NCBI GenBank assembly: GCA_021292165.1
Contig: JAHFWL010000945.1
Location: 62,001-126,000 of the forward strand
Reading direction: 5' to 3'
Source: Shinisaurus crocodilurus
Taxonomy: Eukaryota; Chordata; Lepidosauria; Squamata; Shinisauridae
Length of the DNA stretch: 64,000 nucleotides
Every line of letters begins with the position of its first letter. Position 1 is the first letter of the stretch. Positions 31,516 through 41,512 of the stretch are shown here, piece by piece. The notes under the pieces were generated by a model. That model did no database searches, was not told the origin of the DNA, and was given only the letters and a program-made list of their open reading frames with translations. Both the position numbers and the translations under genes were made by a program.

Positions 31516-31668
31516 ATAGATCATAGATCTGATAGAGTTGGAAGGAGCCTACAAGGCTATCGAGTCCAACCCCCTGCTCAATGCAGGAAACTAGAGGAGG
31601 GGTCTCCCATCCAAGTAATAACCAGGCTTGACCCTGCTTAGCTTTCCACACTCAGACAAGCTGGTGCA
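31516..31668 (-). mobile_element. 5S-rRNA-derived SINE with CR1 tail (minus, 5'-truncated)
   Basis: On the minus strand: CTTGTCTGAGTGTGGAAAGC then TAAGCAGGGTCAAGCCTGG then TTATTACTTGGATGGGAGACC, which is the internal promoter half of 5S rRNA (A box and C box). It continues as CTCCTCTAGTTTCCTGC, GAGCAGGGGGTTGGACTCGA, TAGCCTTGTAGGCTCCTTCC and AACTCTATC, the CR1 3' end. It sits inside the L2 at 31186-32560 and so is younger than that copy. The more complete copy is at 40931-41110. Confidence 0.88.
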
Positions 31669-32545
31669 ACTCCTTAAGCACTGGCGTGATGTGATCACAC
31701 CGGCGGCTGCCCTTAATCAGGCGAGCCGCCACATTCTGTACCAGCTGAAGCTTCCGAACCATCTTCCAGGGTAACCCCACGTAGAGCGCATTACAGTACT
31801 CTAGGTGAGAGGAGACCAAGGCATGAACTACTGATGGGAGCAGATGATTAGGAAGGTAGGGGCACAGCTGCTGTATCAGATGGAGTTGATACAGCACCGC
31901 CCGGCTCACAGCTGACACCTGAGCCTCCATGGACAGCTGGGAGTCTAGAATGACCCCCAAGCTGCGGACTTGGTCCTTCAGGGGGAGATGTACCCCATTC
32001 AGCACCAGGTCAACATCCCCTAACCTCCCCTTGTCTCCCACCAGAAGTACCTCGGGGTCTTGTCAGGGTTCAGTTTCAACATGTTCCTTCCCATCCAGCC
32101 ACCCACTGCCTCTAGGCACTTGGACAGGGTCTCAACAGCCAACCTCGGTGAGGACTTGAAAGAGAGGTAGAGCTGCGTGTCATCCGCATATTGATGACAT
32201 CGCACCCCAAACCTCCTGATGATAGCCCCCCAGCAGCTTTAGGTAGATGTTGAATAGCATTGGGGAGAGGATGGAACCCTGCGGCACCCCACAAGTGAGC
32301 AGCCGAGGGTCTGAAACCTCCTCCCCAAGAACTACCCTCTGGTACCTTGCAGAGAGGAAGGACTGGAACCACTGTAATACAGAGCCTCCGATACCCAACC
32401 CCTCCAGGCGGTCCAGGAGGATACCGTGGTCAACGGTATCAAAAGCCGCTGAGAGATCGAGGAGGACTAGAAAGGAGCATTCACCCCTATCCAAAGCCCT
32501 CCTCATATCATCCACCAAGGCGACCAAGGCCATTTCCATCCCATG
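31669..32545 (-). pseudogene. L2 ORF2 reverse-transcriptase fragment (minus)
   Basis: Reads in order on the minus strand: FLVLLDLSAAFDTVDHGILL (RT motif A), GVPQGSILSPMLFNIY (motif B), a frame change, YADDTQLYLSF (motif C), MLKLNPDKT, another frame change, then LPLKDQVRSLGVILDSQLSMEAQVSAV, SHLEYCNALYVGLP, KLQLVQNVAARLIKG and DHITPVLKEL. The endonuclease and N-terminus are absent. At least two frameshifts, so inactive. Residual identity between this and the other L2 copies is high in motif blocks. Confidence 0.9.
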
Positions 32546-32560
32546 TCCAGACCCAGATGC

Positions 32561-33889
32561 TAGTGAGACTTGTACTTCAGGGGCTCAGATAAAGCTTTTG
32601 TGGGTTCATAATGCTTGCTTCAAACAGTATTAGAATCCCCAAACAATTCCTGTCCAAGCCCTCTCCCAGATACCCAGTTCCAAAACCCATTTACCCTTCT
32701 TCTCACTTCCCAATATCCCACCCCCCCCTTTTTTCCTTTGAAATCCACTTAACTAGCTGACATAGCTAGTACTGGGAAGTAGTCGCAGAAAGAGGGAAGG
32801 AGGGGATCTCTCTGTCCCCAACCCCAGCACCTGCTGAAGCATGCCAGGTTGCAAGGTTCCAGTAGTCCTTCAGAAATATAGTAGTCCCAAGGATTACTGC
32901 AATGTATAGAAACAAATTCCAGAAGGGAGGGAAGGGAAAGATCCCTCCATCCCTTGTGGTTGTTTGCTGCCACAGTCACTTGTCAGTGGCCACACCATAT
33001 AGGTAAGTGGGGTTTAAAGAGACTTGTGGAGGAGTTATGGATTGTCAGTGAGCAGAATGGAAAGGGGCTGTGGGAGGGTGGAAGGGAATCAGTTTATGGG
33101 CAGAAGGTAGGCAGGCCACATTTAGACTGACTCAGAAATAAATTGAGCCATTTCGCTTTTTTCTGTGGTGATACCACCTTCTTGTGTACGGAAGGTACCA
33201 TTTTGGCTATGTAAGAATGGGCACTCACTTTTGAACTGCAGAAATGGAAGGAATGATACAAGTCATAAGTTCATAATTTGCTAAAATAACCCAATATAAA
33301 ATAGCAATAAACTATTTACAGCTAGAAAAATAATTCACTGAAAATGTAACCTTGATTTGGCTTTTAAAATTGGTGCCATTTCATTTGGTTCTTTGGTTTA
33401 CATGTCACTACAAGAGATGCAAAATATAACCTAGTGAATGAAATGTTGTTTTACTGTTCTTCAGATAGCAGAAACAATTGAAGGATGGGGAATTGAGCAT
33501 TGGAGAAAATGTTTTTATCCTATTTATTTAATAATTTTCTAGATATGGTACAACTCTTATAGATTCACTGCAAGGAATAATTAATTTTGCAGAACAACCT
33601 ACAGAATACTGTCCCAATAATGTAATCCTGCCAACACTTTGAAAAGTATATAAAGAGATTTAAAAGTATATATAGAGAGAGCGGATGACATTATCTGTTA
33701 GGTTCCATGAGTTTTAAAAAGGTGTCAATGACATTCTGCTTGCTTAATCACTATGAATTTCTACAAACCTTTTCAACTAAAGTTTCAAAAATCACCCGCT
33801 TGTTTCACATTTAAACAATTGAATCAACAAATACTTTGGGTGGATCCCAACTCTGCATTTGCACAAGACAGGGAAACTCCCTCCCTTTT
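32561..33889. other. No recognised feature
   Basis: Includes a C-run near 32720 and moderately GC-rich sequence to 33130, then AT-rich DNA. ORFs are short and unrecognised. Confidence 0.45.
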
Positions 33890-34015
33890 GGGTAGTATCC
33901 AATGTTAGTCCAGCATAGAGTAAACCCATTGAAATAAATGAGACTTAAATTAGCCATGACTAACCATTCATTTCAATAGGTCTACTCTATGTAGGACTAA
34001 CATTGGATACTACCC
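33890..34015. mobile_element. Palindromic MITE, GGGTAGTATCCAATGTTAGTC-ended
   Basis: 126 bp with near-perfect terminal inverted repeats: left GGGTAGTATCCAATGTTAGT, right its complement. The inner arms (AGAGTAAACCCATTGAAAT / ATTTCAATAGGTCTACTCT) are also inverted, so the whole element can fold. Related to 16761-16889. A short target duplication was not identified. Confidence 0.85.
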
Positions 34016-34353
34016 ATTCTCCCCACAACCATCCCCGTGTATCCTGAAACCAACTTCTTAGGGTTGGGAGACCATCAGGAAAGGTGTAGGATATGGTACC
34101 TGGGCTACAGGGGATGAGGAAATTGCTGATAATTGGGTGGAGTCAACTTGCATGTGTAGCATTTTCAGCAATTCAATCTTCCCGTTGTGTTCCCACCACC
34201 CCACATCCGGGGCTTCTCCTGACCCTCAGAAGAAGCTTTCCAGATGGTGCACAGGAGTATACAGTGGTGAGGAAAGGGCAAGGAATTCCCCTCAAGAAAG
34301 CATCCTTGCAGAATTGCAGCATTGGTTGCCAGTCTTCTCTGCACATTAGTTGC

Positions 34354-34439
34354 TTAAAGGTGCAATCTTATGCAAGTTTAGACAGAAAAAAGGCCTACAA
34401 CTCCCAGCACGCCCCAGCCAGCATAGGATTGCACCCTAA
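34354..34439. mobile_element. Internally deleted hairpin MITE with ZNF143-like core
   Basis: Starts TTAAAGGTGCAATCTTATGC, continues GTTTAGACAGAAAAAAGG and CCTACAACTCCCAGCACGCC, then jumps from CCCAGCCAGC directly to ATAGGATTGCACCCTAA. Compared with 39364-39488 most of the right arm is missing. Confidence 0.8.
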
Positions 34440-34450
34440 GATTCTTAATT

Positions 34451-34590
34451 ATCAAGGTTAGGCAACTTGTGGTCCTCCAGATATTTTGGCCTAGAACTCC
34501 CATGATCCCTCACCATTGACTATGTTGGATAGGGCTGATGGGAGTTGGAGGCCAAAACATCAGGAGGGGCACAAGTTGCCCATCTCTGAT
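34451..34590. mobile_element. Hairpin MITE, GGCAACTTGTG-ended
   Basis: Left end ATCAAGGTTAGGCAACTTGTG; right end (reverse complement) ATCAGAGATGGGCAACTTGTG. The inner arms CCTCCAGATATTTTGGCC / GGCCAAAACATCAGGAGG are inverted, as are CCTAGAACTCCCATGATCC / GGCTGATGGGAGTTGGAGG. Same hairpin plan as 43402-43531. Confidence 0.8.
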
Positions 34591-34621
34591 CTAGAAAAAT
34601 AACAATGTGTAACAATAGAAA

Positions 34622-34862
34622 TTTATTTATTTATTTATTATATTTATACCCCGCCTTTTTTCCCGCAAGGAACCCAAGGCAGCTTACATAATCCTACTCC
34701 TCCTCTCCATCTTATCCTCACAACAACCCTGTGAGGTAGGTTAGGCTGAGAGTGAGTGACTGGCCCAAAGCCACCCAGTGAGTTTTGTAGCAGAGTGGGG
34801 ACTAGAACCTGGATCTCCGGAGTCCCAGTCCAACACTCTCACCACTATGCCACACTGGAAAA
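34622..34862 (-). mobile_element. tRNA-derived SINE with MIR/CORE-like centre (minus)
   Basis: The plus strand starts with the complement of the tail (TTTATTTATTTATTATATTT, ATACCCCGCC), then the CORE-like block CCTCACAACAACCCTGTGAG, then CACCCAGTGAG, and ends with the complement of the tRNA-like head: GAACCTGGATCTCC (B box side) and AACACTCTCACCACTATGCC (A box side). Well preserved and nearly full length. Confidence 0.9.
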
Positions 34863-35661
34863 ATAACTAACATTAGAACAATTTTTTTTAAAAAAAAACA
34901 CACCCAGAGATACGGTATATTGTCCATTTGAGTGGTACAAAACTATTGGGAAGGAAAGATATTTCAAATGATTAAATTATGTCCTTATTTTTATAGTCTT
35001 GAGCCTAATAAATACAGGTAACATGCATATTACTTGAAAAGGAAGTTCTAGAAATAGTTTCTTGTATAAAGCTATATTAATCAGGGTCAGTTCATAGGAT
35101 GATACACCTGGTGAATGTATGGAATGAGTGGATCCCAGCTAAGCTGAGAGCTTGCAGTAAGGCAGTCCTGTAACTGTTTCAGTTTATCCCCTTCTTGCAG
35201 CCCATTATAAAGATACCGTATTAAAAGTGTGCTGTGTTGCAAGCTGTACCCCTAGTGAAGGAATCCAGCTTGCAGCCCATATGTCAAGGAAGCATGGCAT
35301 TTTAAAGACATTTAAAACCTAGTGTATTCAAAGATGAATATCTGGAATAACAAGGAAAAATAAAAGGCTTGAGGCTATTTCAACCCTACCCCCCAAAATA
35401 AAGTAATCTCCTGTAATAACATCATGTATCTCAAGGACAACCTAGTCCTGTATGAACCTCACCATATTCTAAGATAATCGGAAAGTGCCTTTCTGCAAGT
35501 ATCTTTGCTTTCTGAAACTAGATGGGTGGTGGCTAGAAATTGGGCCTTTTTAGTAGCAGTGCCTCTGTTTGGAAAGCCCTCTCTCTGTCTATACACACTG
35601 CACCTACTCTTATGAGTTTTAGGTGCCAGGTAAAAATGGTTTTGTTTGCTTAGGTCTTGGG
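34863..35661. other. No recognised feature
   Basis: AT-rich single-copy-looking DNA with no ORF of note. Confidence 0.45.
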
Positions 35662-35802
35662 CAGCGCAATCCTGTAAGGGTGCCCGCAACCCTCCAAACC
35701 TGGAGGATTGCAGGCATCCTATGCAGGGCAGGAGGAGCGCAGAGGATAGGATATCCTCTGTGCTCCCCTCACCCTGAAAAACGTCTAGACAGCCAATTTC
35801 AC
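35662..35802 (-). mobile_element. Family A element, part 1 (minus), split by an L2 insertion
   Basis: Starts CAGCGCAATCCTGTAAGGG, then CAACCCTCCAAACCTGGAGG, ATTGCAGGCATCCTATGCAG and AGGATATCCTCTGTGCTCCC, ending GTCTAGACAGCCAATTTCAC. This is the reverse complement of the right half of the copy at 53173-53655. Continues at 36189. Confidence 0.78.
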
Positions 35803-36188
35803 CCAGTCTATCTCAAGGAGCATCTCCAGCAACATCAAGTGGGCCGCTCAACAAGATCTGCCACAGACGGCCTTCTCCTTGTCCCTTCAGCCAGAGCAGC
35901 TAGACTGGTCGGGACGAGGAAGAGGGCCTTCTCTGTGGTGGCCCCCGTACTGTGGAACTCTCTCCCAAGTGACCTCCGCCATGCCCCCTCTCTGCTGAGC
36001 TTCCGCCGCTCACTAAAAACTTGGTTGTTCAGGCGGGAATATGGGGTGGGCTAAGATTTTAAAATTTTATACTGTTTTAATGTATTTTATTCTGTTTTTA
36101 TCTGATGTACATCGCCCAGGGTGGCCGGTTTGCCGGCCAGATGGGCGATAAATAAATGCAAATAATAAATAAATAATAAATAATAAAT
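35803..36188 (+). mobile_element. L2-clade LINE 3' end nested in a family A element
   Basis: 5'-truncated copy starting at VYLKEHLQQHQVGRSTRSAT. The frame stays open through GLLLVPSARAARLVGTRKRA, WNSLPSDLRHAPSLLSF and WLFRREYGVG to a stop at 36054. The 3' UTR follows (GTACATCGCCCAGGGTGG, CCAGATGGGCGATAAAT) with an (AATAAT)n tail. The open frame extends upstream to 35623 only by chance read-through into the host element. Intact frame and clean junctions indicate a recent insertion for this family. Confidence 0.9.
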
Positions 36189-36360
36189 CTAGATGTTTTT
36201 CCTCTCCTCACAAGGAAAAACATGGATTCCTTAGAATCTGGCAGAGCCTCGTCCCTCCCCTCCCTGCCCCAGAAATGCCCTCCCATGGAGGAACTGAGCA
36301 CAGTCTTCCGTGCTTGGTTCCCTGCACCTGCGGTTTCTTTCCAGCACAGTAAGAACTGCG
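36189..36360 (-). mobile_element. Family A element, part 2 (minus)
   Basis: CTAGATGTTTTTCCTCTCCT, GGATTCCTTAGAATCTGGCA, GAACTGAGCACAGTCTTCC and TTGGTTCCCTGCACCTGCGG continue the reverse complement of 53173-53655 exactly where part 1 stops (the 53-kb copy reads CTACATGTTTTTCCTCTCCT directly after GGACAGCAAATTTCAGCC on its minus strand). Confidence 0.75.
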
Positions 36361-36585
36361 CTGGGTACTTGTTGCTGCTCTAGTGCTTTCTGAAGTTCTT
36401 TAATTTTTTGTTATGATTACTGGTTGTTTGTTAGTATTTTAAAGTTTATTTTTAACTTTGTTCTTGATGTGATAGGCAACAAATATATTAAATAAGCCAA
36501 TAGATTAAAGTCGGTTATGGTAGATGTCTGGTATTTTTTATTTATTTTTTGGCAAACTAGACAAAGTGTAAAGCCACTAACCCTT

Positions 36586-36913
36586 AAAACTGAATATTTA
36601 TCAGTATATAAACAGAAGCAGGAAAGTTATGTTATATATTAAGAGTATTTAGTAGTATTTATTGTTCTAAGCAAAAATAGTAATTATTAGTATTGCACTA
36701 AGTGCTACTTTAAAAAATAAATTATATTATGTTTTCTCTAGATAGACAGCAAAATTGAATATTTATCAGTATATAAAAGAGAAGCAGGAAAATTATGTTA
36801 TATCAGTAGTATTTAGAAGTATGTATTATGCTAAGCAAAACATTATTGTTATAACTGCACTAAATTCTACATTTTAAAATAAATTATATTATGTTTTTTT
36901 CTGGATAGACAGC
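36586..36913. repeat. 165-bp tandem duplication
   Basis: Copy 1 is 36586-36750 and copy 2 is 36751-36913. Both begin AAAA.TGAATATTTATCAG and end AGATAGACAGC / GGATAGACAGC, with collinear similarity throughout (GAAGCAGGAAA.TTATGTTATAT, TAAATTATATTATGTTTT). Differences are scattered substitutions and a 2-bp indel, so the duplication is not new. No coding sequence; no known satellite recognised. Confidence 0.92.
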
Positions 36914-38285
36914 AAATGGGAACTCAACAAAGCTTAGGATGATTCAATTAGTCATGAAGGAGCCAGAGGTAAAATAATTATTAACTTCGGCCAGAGAAAT
37001 GAGAGACACACCTAATCATACTATGAGCTGCTTTGTGCTGGTTATGTTTCCCAAGCTTTTCCTAAACACTTCTCTTGCTCATAATTTGCCTGGTTAAATT
37101 TCTACCTCATCTTAAAACTGAGTAACCTGTTCAATGACTACAAGTTAGAGAAGTAAATGATGGGTTGCTACAGTGTTACCATAATAGTGCAGGGCTAGAA
37201 GTAGCAGAGTGTTATCACAAGGGCAGAGCCGAAACTATCCGATATTTCATGGATTTCTGTGAGTGTTGAAAAGCACCTCCCGTTACAGTGATATTAAAAA
37301 AATCAACAATTGTTTGAACATATCCATGCTGTTTAGATTCTTGTTAAATGCTTTGGATTCTTCATGACCCATGTGATTTTGTCAATGATGTCATGATATT
37401 GCATGAATTAAATGACACTGCGGACAAGTGAACAGCAAGGAAAATGAGGACAAGGAAGGAAAATCATGCCAGGAACAGCAGCAGCCACAAAACCAAAAGG
37501 GAACAGTGTGAATGTTCAGTTACATTAGTATTTTTTCAGGAATTTGTTCTGCTGCATCAAATGTTTTAATTATTTAAGATTTAAAAAATTAAAATTAGAA
37601 AACATTGGAACAGCTTTATTTATGCCTCTTTCACACATGGAAACCATCTATGTAGCCTGACAAAGTTTCAAATCTTAACAAAAAACTGATGCGTCCTTCT
37701 ACAACAGCTAGGGCAAGTATTTTTGAAGGAACATACAATCCTCTGTTGTGTATGGTAACAAGGACTTATTCATTTCTTGAATTAAAGGCATATTGAATTC
37801 ATAGAGACACAAACTGATCAATGATTTGCAGTAAGGCAGACCAGCAATAGGGAAGATACATAACTCTGTTTTGCTTGTCATCTATCTTTAAGAAATGTAA
37901 GGCCATCACATTTGTCATACTGCAGCAGACTAGCAGTCCATTTAATCCTATTTTGTCTCTGTGCAAGGTTATACACATGTAATTATCAAGAATTCTGCCC
38001 ATAGGGGAACAGTGTCTTCCTAATCCTATCAGTTTGTGTTTGATTTATTGCTTGAAGCCTGACTTTTTTCTTTCTATTTGCTTCTAGAAATTTAACTATT
38101 TCTAGAGGGGGGGGAATCTAAATTTGACTATCAGTACAATGTTTAAATTTAAGGCTTACTTAACACACCTATAGTATTCAAAGTTCATTTGCATATCACC
38201 AACACATGTGTAATATGCTCCAGTAAAACTCTGCAACTTTTCTGACCAGTGGTCACTAGTTACTGAACACATGTATATGCACTGG
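36914..38285. other. No recognised feature
   Basis: AT-rich, no repeat or gene signature recognised. Confidence 0.5.
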
Positions 38286-38440
38286 GTGCCAATATGGTGT
38301 AGTGTATAAAGTGATGGACTTAAATCAGGGAGACTCAAGATTGAATCCAAGCTTAGCCTATCACTCTCCATTGGCCTAACCTACAATCACAGGGTTATTG
38401 TGATGTTACAAAGGAATAATTCCCATCTGCACTATCCTGA
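38286..38440 (+). mobile_element. Diverged tRNA-derived SINE (plus)
   Basis: GCCAATATGGTGTAGTGTAT (A box region), AAGTGATGGACTTAAATC, AGATTGAATCC (B box region), then TGGCCTAACCTACAATCACA and GGGTTATTGTGATG (eroded CORE-like block). Same family as 48530-48778 but much older. Confidence 0.7.
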
Positions 38441-39363
38441 AGGACAAGCTGCAAAAGAAATAATCTAATCTAAATGCACACACAGTATTTATATGTAAGA
38501 GTTTGACTAACATTCTGAATAGAAACACAACCAAAAGACAGCATGAATGCTGATACTACATTATGGTTTTATTAGTAAAACCGTTATTATTGGTAAATGA
38601 AGACATTAAATACATATTTTGAGTACTATTTCTCAAATTCTATATGATCCAGGGCTTATGAAAAGGCTCTGAATGAAACATAAAATTCCTCAAGAAGGGG
38701 AGTTGCTTTACTGTCCAGTCATTTCCATGTGTAAGTGCATAAGAGTTTCCCCAACATTGAAGAGAATGCTGGGACAAAGCCCTTGCTCTTGGAAAGCTGT
38801 GTTTGTGTACATAATGTGCCTACAGACATTTTGTGAATTGCCACTGGTTGTTTTTGGGTTTTTTTAATCTCTAAAGCTTCTGACAGCTATAGTCAGGAAT
38901 ATAAAAAATATACAGGTTATTTTTCACCTAGATTGAAGTGCAATAAAAAAAAATTTTCTCTTATATTGTTTGAAAGATGTGTGCTACCATGAAACACAAT
39001 TGTGAAAGTTCTCAGTGCAGGATCAACAGTCAGGACCCACAATTAGCTTACAGAGAGAGAACATTCCAACTATCATTTACATGCATCCACTGTGGTGGAA
39101 ACCCCTGTGGCAGAAAATCTGTTGCGGAATTAAAATAAGAAAGAACTTAAGAAAAATAAAACAGAACACCAAAAATGGAATTTAGCAGAACCGGTGTGGT
39201 AGAAATGCTAACTCCCAGTCAAAAATACAGAGGGAAGGGTGTGTCCGCATAGTGTACTGAAGAGCATGAATATACTTACTGTAGACTTGTGGGAATGACA
39301 TTCAAGGGCTCCCACTCGAAGTCTAGCAGCAGGGTCCCTAAAAATCTGTAAACTAACATTTTG
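38441..39363. other. No recognised feature
   Basis: AT-rich; no element ends or ORFs recognised. Confidence 0.5.
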
Positions 39364-39488
39364 TAAGGCACAATCCTATGCAGGTGTAGACAGAAAAATG
39401 GCCTACAATTCCCATCATGCCCCAGCTGGGGCATGCTGGGAGTTGTAGGCCATTTTTCTCTCTAAACATGCATAGGATTGAGCCCTTA
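39364..39488. mobile_element. Hairpin MITE with GCACAATCCTATGC ends and ZNF143-like core
   Basis: 125 bp palindrome: TAAGGCACAATCCTATGCAG left, complement of TAAGGGCTCAATCCTATGCA right. The arms run through TAGACAGAAAAATGGCCTAC and meet at CATGCCCCAGCTGGGGCATG. Each arm carries CTACAA.TCCCA.CATGC. Terminal TAA/TTA could be part of a 3-bp target duplication. Confidence 0.88.
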
Positions 39489-39563
39489 GTTTACAGATCT
39501 GTAGACTTTTTTTCAAAAGAAAAATACCCCTCTTTCCACTCCCAACACATTGCTAAATATTTT

Positions 39564-39656
39564 AACAATGCTATCCTGTGCATATTAACTCCGAAGTAAG
39601 CCTCACTGAGTGAAATGGGACTTACTTCTAGGTACGTGTGTATAGTATTACAGCTT
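39564..39656. mobile_element. Palindromic MITE, GCAATCCTAT-type
   Basis: AACAATGCTATCCTGTGCAT, then CCGAAGTAAGCCTCACTGAG, GGGACTTACTTCTAGGTACG and TATAGTATTACAGC. Same family as 60943-61036, diverged at the ends. Confidence 0.7.
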
Positions 39657-39841
39657 TAAACAGTAAAATTAAGGCTGAGACTTCCTAAAATACAGCAGCT
39701 AAAACAATAATCCAGAAAAGGAAAGACAGCAAAAATGCAGGGATTACATAGAAGGTAAAGAAAGGATTACAAATACATGGTACCACCAGAGCTAAATCTG
39801 TAGAAAGAAATGCCAGGAAGCCATCTACTAGAATCATTGCA

Positions 39842-39912
39842 TCATAGAATAGTAGAGTTGGAAGGGGCCTATAAGGCCATTGAGTCCAACCCCCTGCTCT
39901 GCATAGGAGGGA
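39842..39912 (-). mobile_element. CR1-type 3' tail (minus)
   Basis: ATCATAGAATAGTAGAGTTG, GAAGGGGCCTATAAGGCCAT and GAGTCCAACCCCCTGCTCTG are the complement of the CR1 terminus at 28490-28553. Only the last roughly 70 bp are present, so it may derive from CR1 or from a CR1-tailed SINE. Confidence 0.85.
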
Positions 39913-40930
39913 GCAATAGTTACTGAATGGTCAGTAAAAAAAGCCACTGAGTCTTAAATACCACACATATTTTTCTTTGGTACAACTAGATACTGAAGAA
40001 CTCAATCCTGGCTTAAAGATGATTCCATAACTAATCTGTTTTTGATATTTCTCTGAATAGGACAACCTTTGCTTTATTTGGCATTATAACCAAATGATTT
40101 TAATGATCCCCCTCTATAAATATGAATTATTCTACAGGGGAAAGGACCTTCTCTCTAGTGATACCTACCTAGATGGAACTGCAATGTCAGGCAAATAGGT
40201 TTTTATTTTCACAGGTCTTTTTATTTGATCTGTTGTTTTTTCTTTGTTTCTTTTTATCTCTGCTGAGGAGTTTATGCTGCTCATTTAAGGATGTTTTTCT
40301 ATAGGTCTTAATTGTTATTGAATTTTTACTTTCTATTATAAGCTGTCATAATAATTTATTTTGAAAGGTAGTGTAGAATAACTATAATAAATAAAAAAAA
40401 GTATTCTATATTAATAATTAGCTGCAAACAGAATAACTGTTCTCCAGGGCTTTAAATATAAAATATGAGACTATTCCTATTAAAACCATTCTTAGATCAG
40501 GCAGAATAATTTGCTTCAATTACAATTTAAATATTTTACATATATAACTATATAAATCCTACATTTTAGGTAATGCAGCTTAAATTTAAGCTACAGTGGA
40601 CTTCCATAATATGTATAATATCACAGTTCCCAGAATAACAATTAGAATAAAAACAATGTCAGTTTGACAGTTGAAAATGTTAGATTTTGAGGCTATACTC
40701 ACTGGTTGTCTGTCCTTTGCTTCCTCCATTAGGGAGACTGATGGGCAACAGTGTAGGCTAAAATTGTCATATGTAGTAGGGAAAATTGATATTTTTGAAC
40801 ACCACGATATCATTGAATTACATTTTAGTAACTCCCTGTCTCTGTGGAATTTACAATTTTATTATACTGATCTTAAATTTACGTCTTGCTTGATCAGGCT
40901 AAATTATCCCAATATTGCTGCCATGTGGAA
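39913..40930. other. No recognised feature
   Basis: AT-rich; a 117-codon frame at 40671-41024 runs into the SINE and is not recognisable. Confidence 0.45.
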
Positions 40931-41110
40931 GGCCTGTGGCTTACGCTGGTTCAGCTTGTCTGAGTGGGGAAAGCTAAGCAGGGCCAGGCCTGGTTATTAC
41001 TTGGATGGGAGACCCCTCCTCTAGTTTCCTGCATAGAGCAGGGGGTTGGACTCGATAGCCTTGTAGGCTCCTTCCAACTCTATGATCTATGAAATCTATG
41101 AAAATCTATG
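40931..41110 (+). mobile_element. 5S-rRNA-derived SINE with CR1 3' tail (near full length)
   Basis: The head GGCCTGTGGCTTACGCTGG, CAGCTTGTCTGAGTGGGG, AAAGCTAAGCAGGGCCAGGC and CTGGTTATTACTTGGATGGG aligns from start to C box with vertebrate 5S rRNA (type 1 internal RNA polymerase III promoter). It leaves the 5S sequence after GGGAGACC and passes to CCTCCTCTAGTTTCCTGCAT, GAGCAGGGGGTTGGACTCGA, TAGCCTTGTAGGCTCCTTCC and a (ATCTATGAA)n end that copies the CR1 3' terminus. About 180 bp. Not a 5S gene: the 3' third of 5S is replaced. Confidence 0.92.
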
Positions 41111-41512
41111 GAACCCACTTAGTGGTCTATAACAGTGTGTGTGTGTTCTGGTTCATGCAGAAATCTGACTACACTAGGTGTTTTGTCTACATGACTTAGC
41201 AAAACTGTATGGTGATGACTTGAAAGCAAACCATGCAGGCAGTGGACTGATCCATGTGGCAAACCGATACAAATGAAACAGGTAGCTGTGTGGACCTGAT
41301 GCCACATGGATGGAGGCCATAGCATAAGACATGGCACTTAAATGGGACTATATTCCTTGTTCTTTCCAAAGATATTTCACTTATTTTAGTGTGCAGGAAC
41401 AGGCTGCACTTGACAGTCCTGTGACTAACTATAGTGAATTTTCACTAGTATTCATCCATTTCTAATAGTAAACTTTTCATTCCCTCCATCTAGATCCTGG
41501 GTGCTGATCTCA
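41111..41512. other. No recognised feature
   Basis: Unrecognised sequence between the SINE and the minus-strand ORF; no ORF of note. Confidence 0.45.

Larger units (their letters stand above)
31186..32560 (-). mobile_element. L2-clade LINE, RT to 3' end (minus), interrupted by a SINE
   Basis: Longest L2 copy in the window. The minus strand runs from about 32560 (start of preserved RT) to the 3' tail at 31186 (GCCCATCTGGCCGGCCACC on plus, then AT-rich). It is interrupted at 31516-31668 by a 5S-derived SINE. About 100 bp of L2 coding sequence (between LKELH and HQVGRSTRSA) is missing at the SINE site, so a deletion accompanied or followed that insertion. Confidence 0.93.

Noticed and set aside
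34093..34461. 122-codon ORF
   Set aside because: Overlaps a deleted hairpin MITE at its end and shows no recognisable domain.
35623..36054. Fusion gene of 143 codons
   Set aside because: The 5' part is family A transposon sequence read through by chance into an L2 C-terminus across an insertion junction.
40931..41110. 5S rRNA gene
   Set aside because: Only the promoter-containing part of 5S is present; the 3' third is replaced by a CR1-like tail and there is no terminal T run at the right place. It is a SINE.
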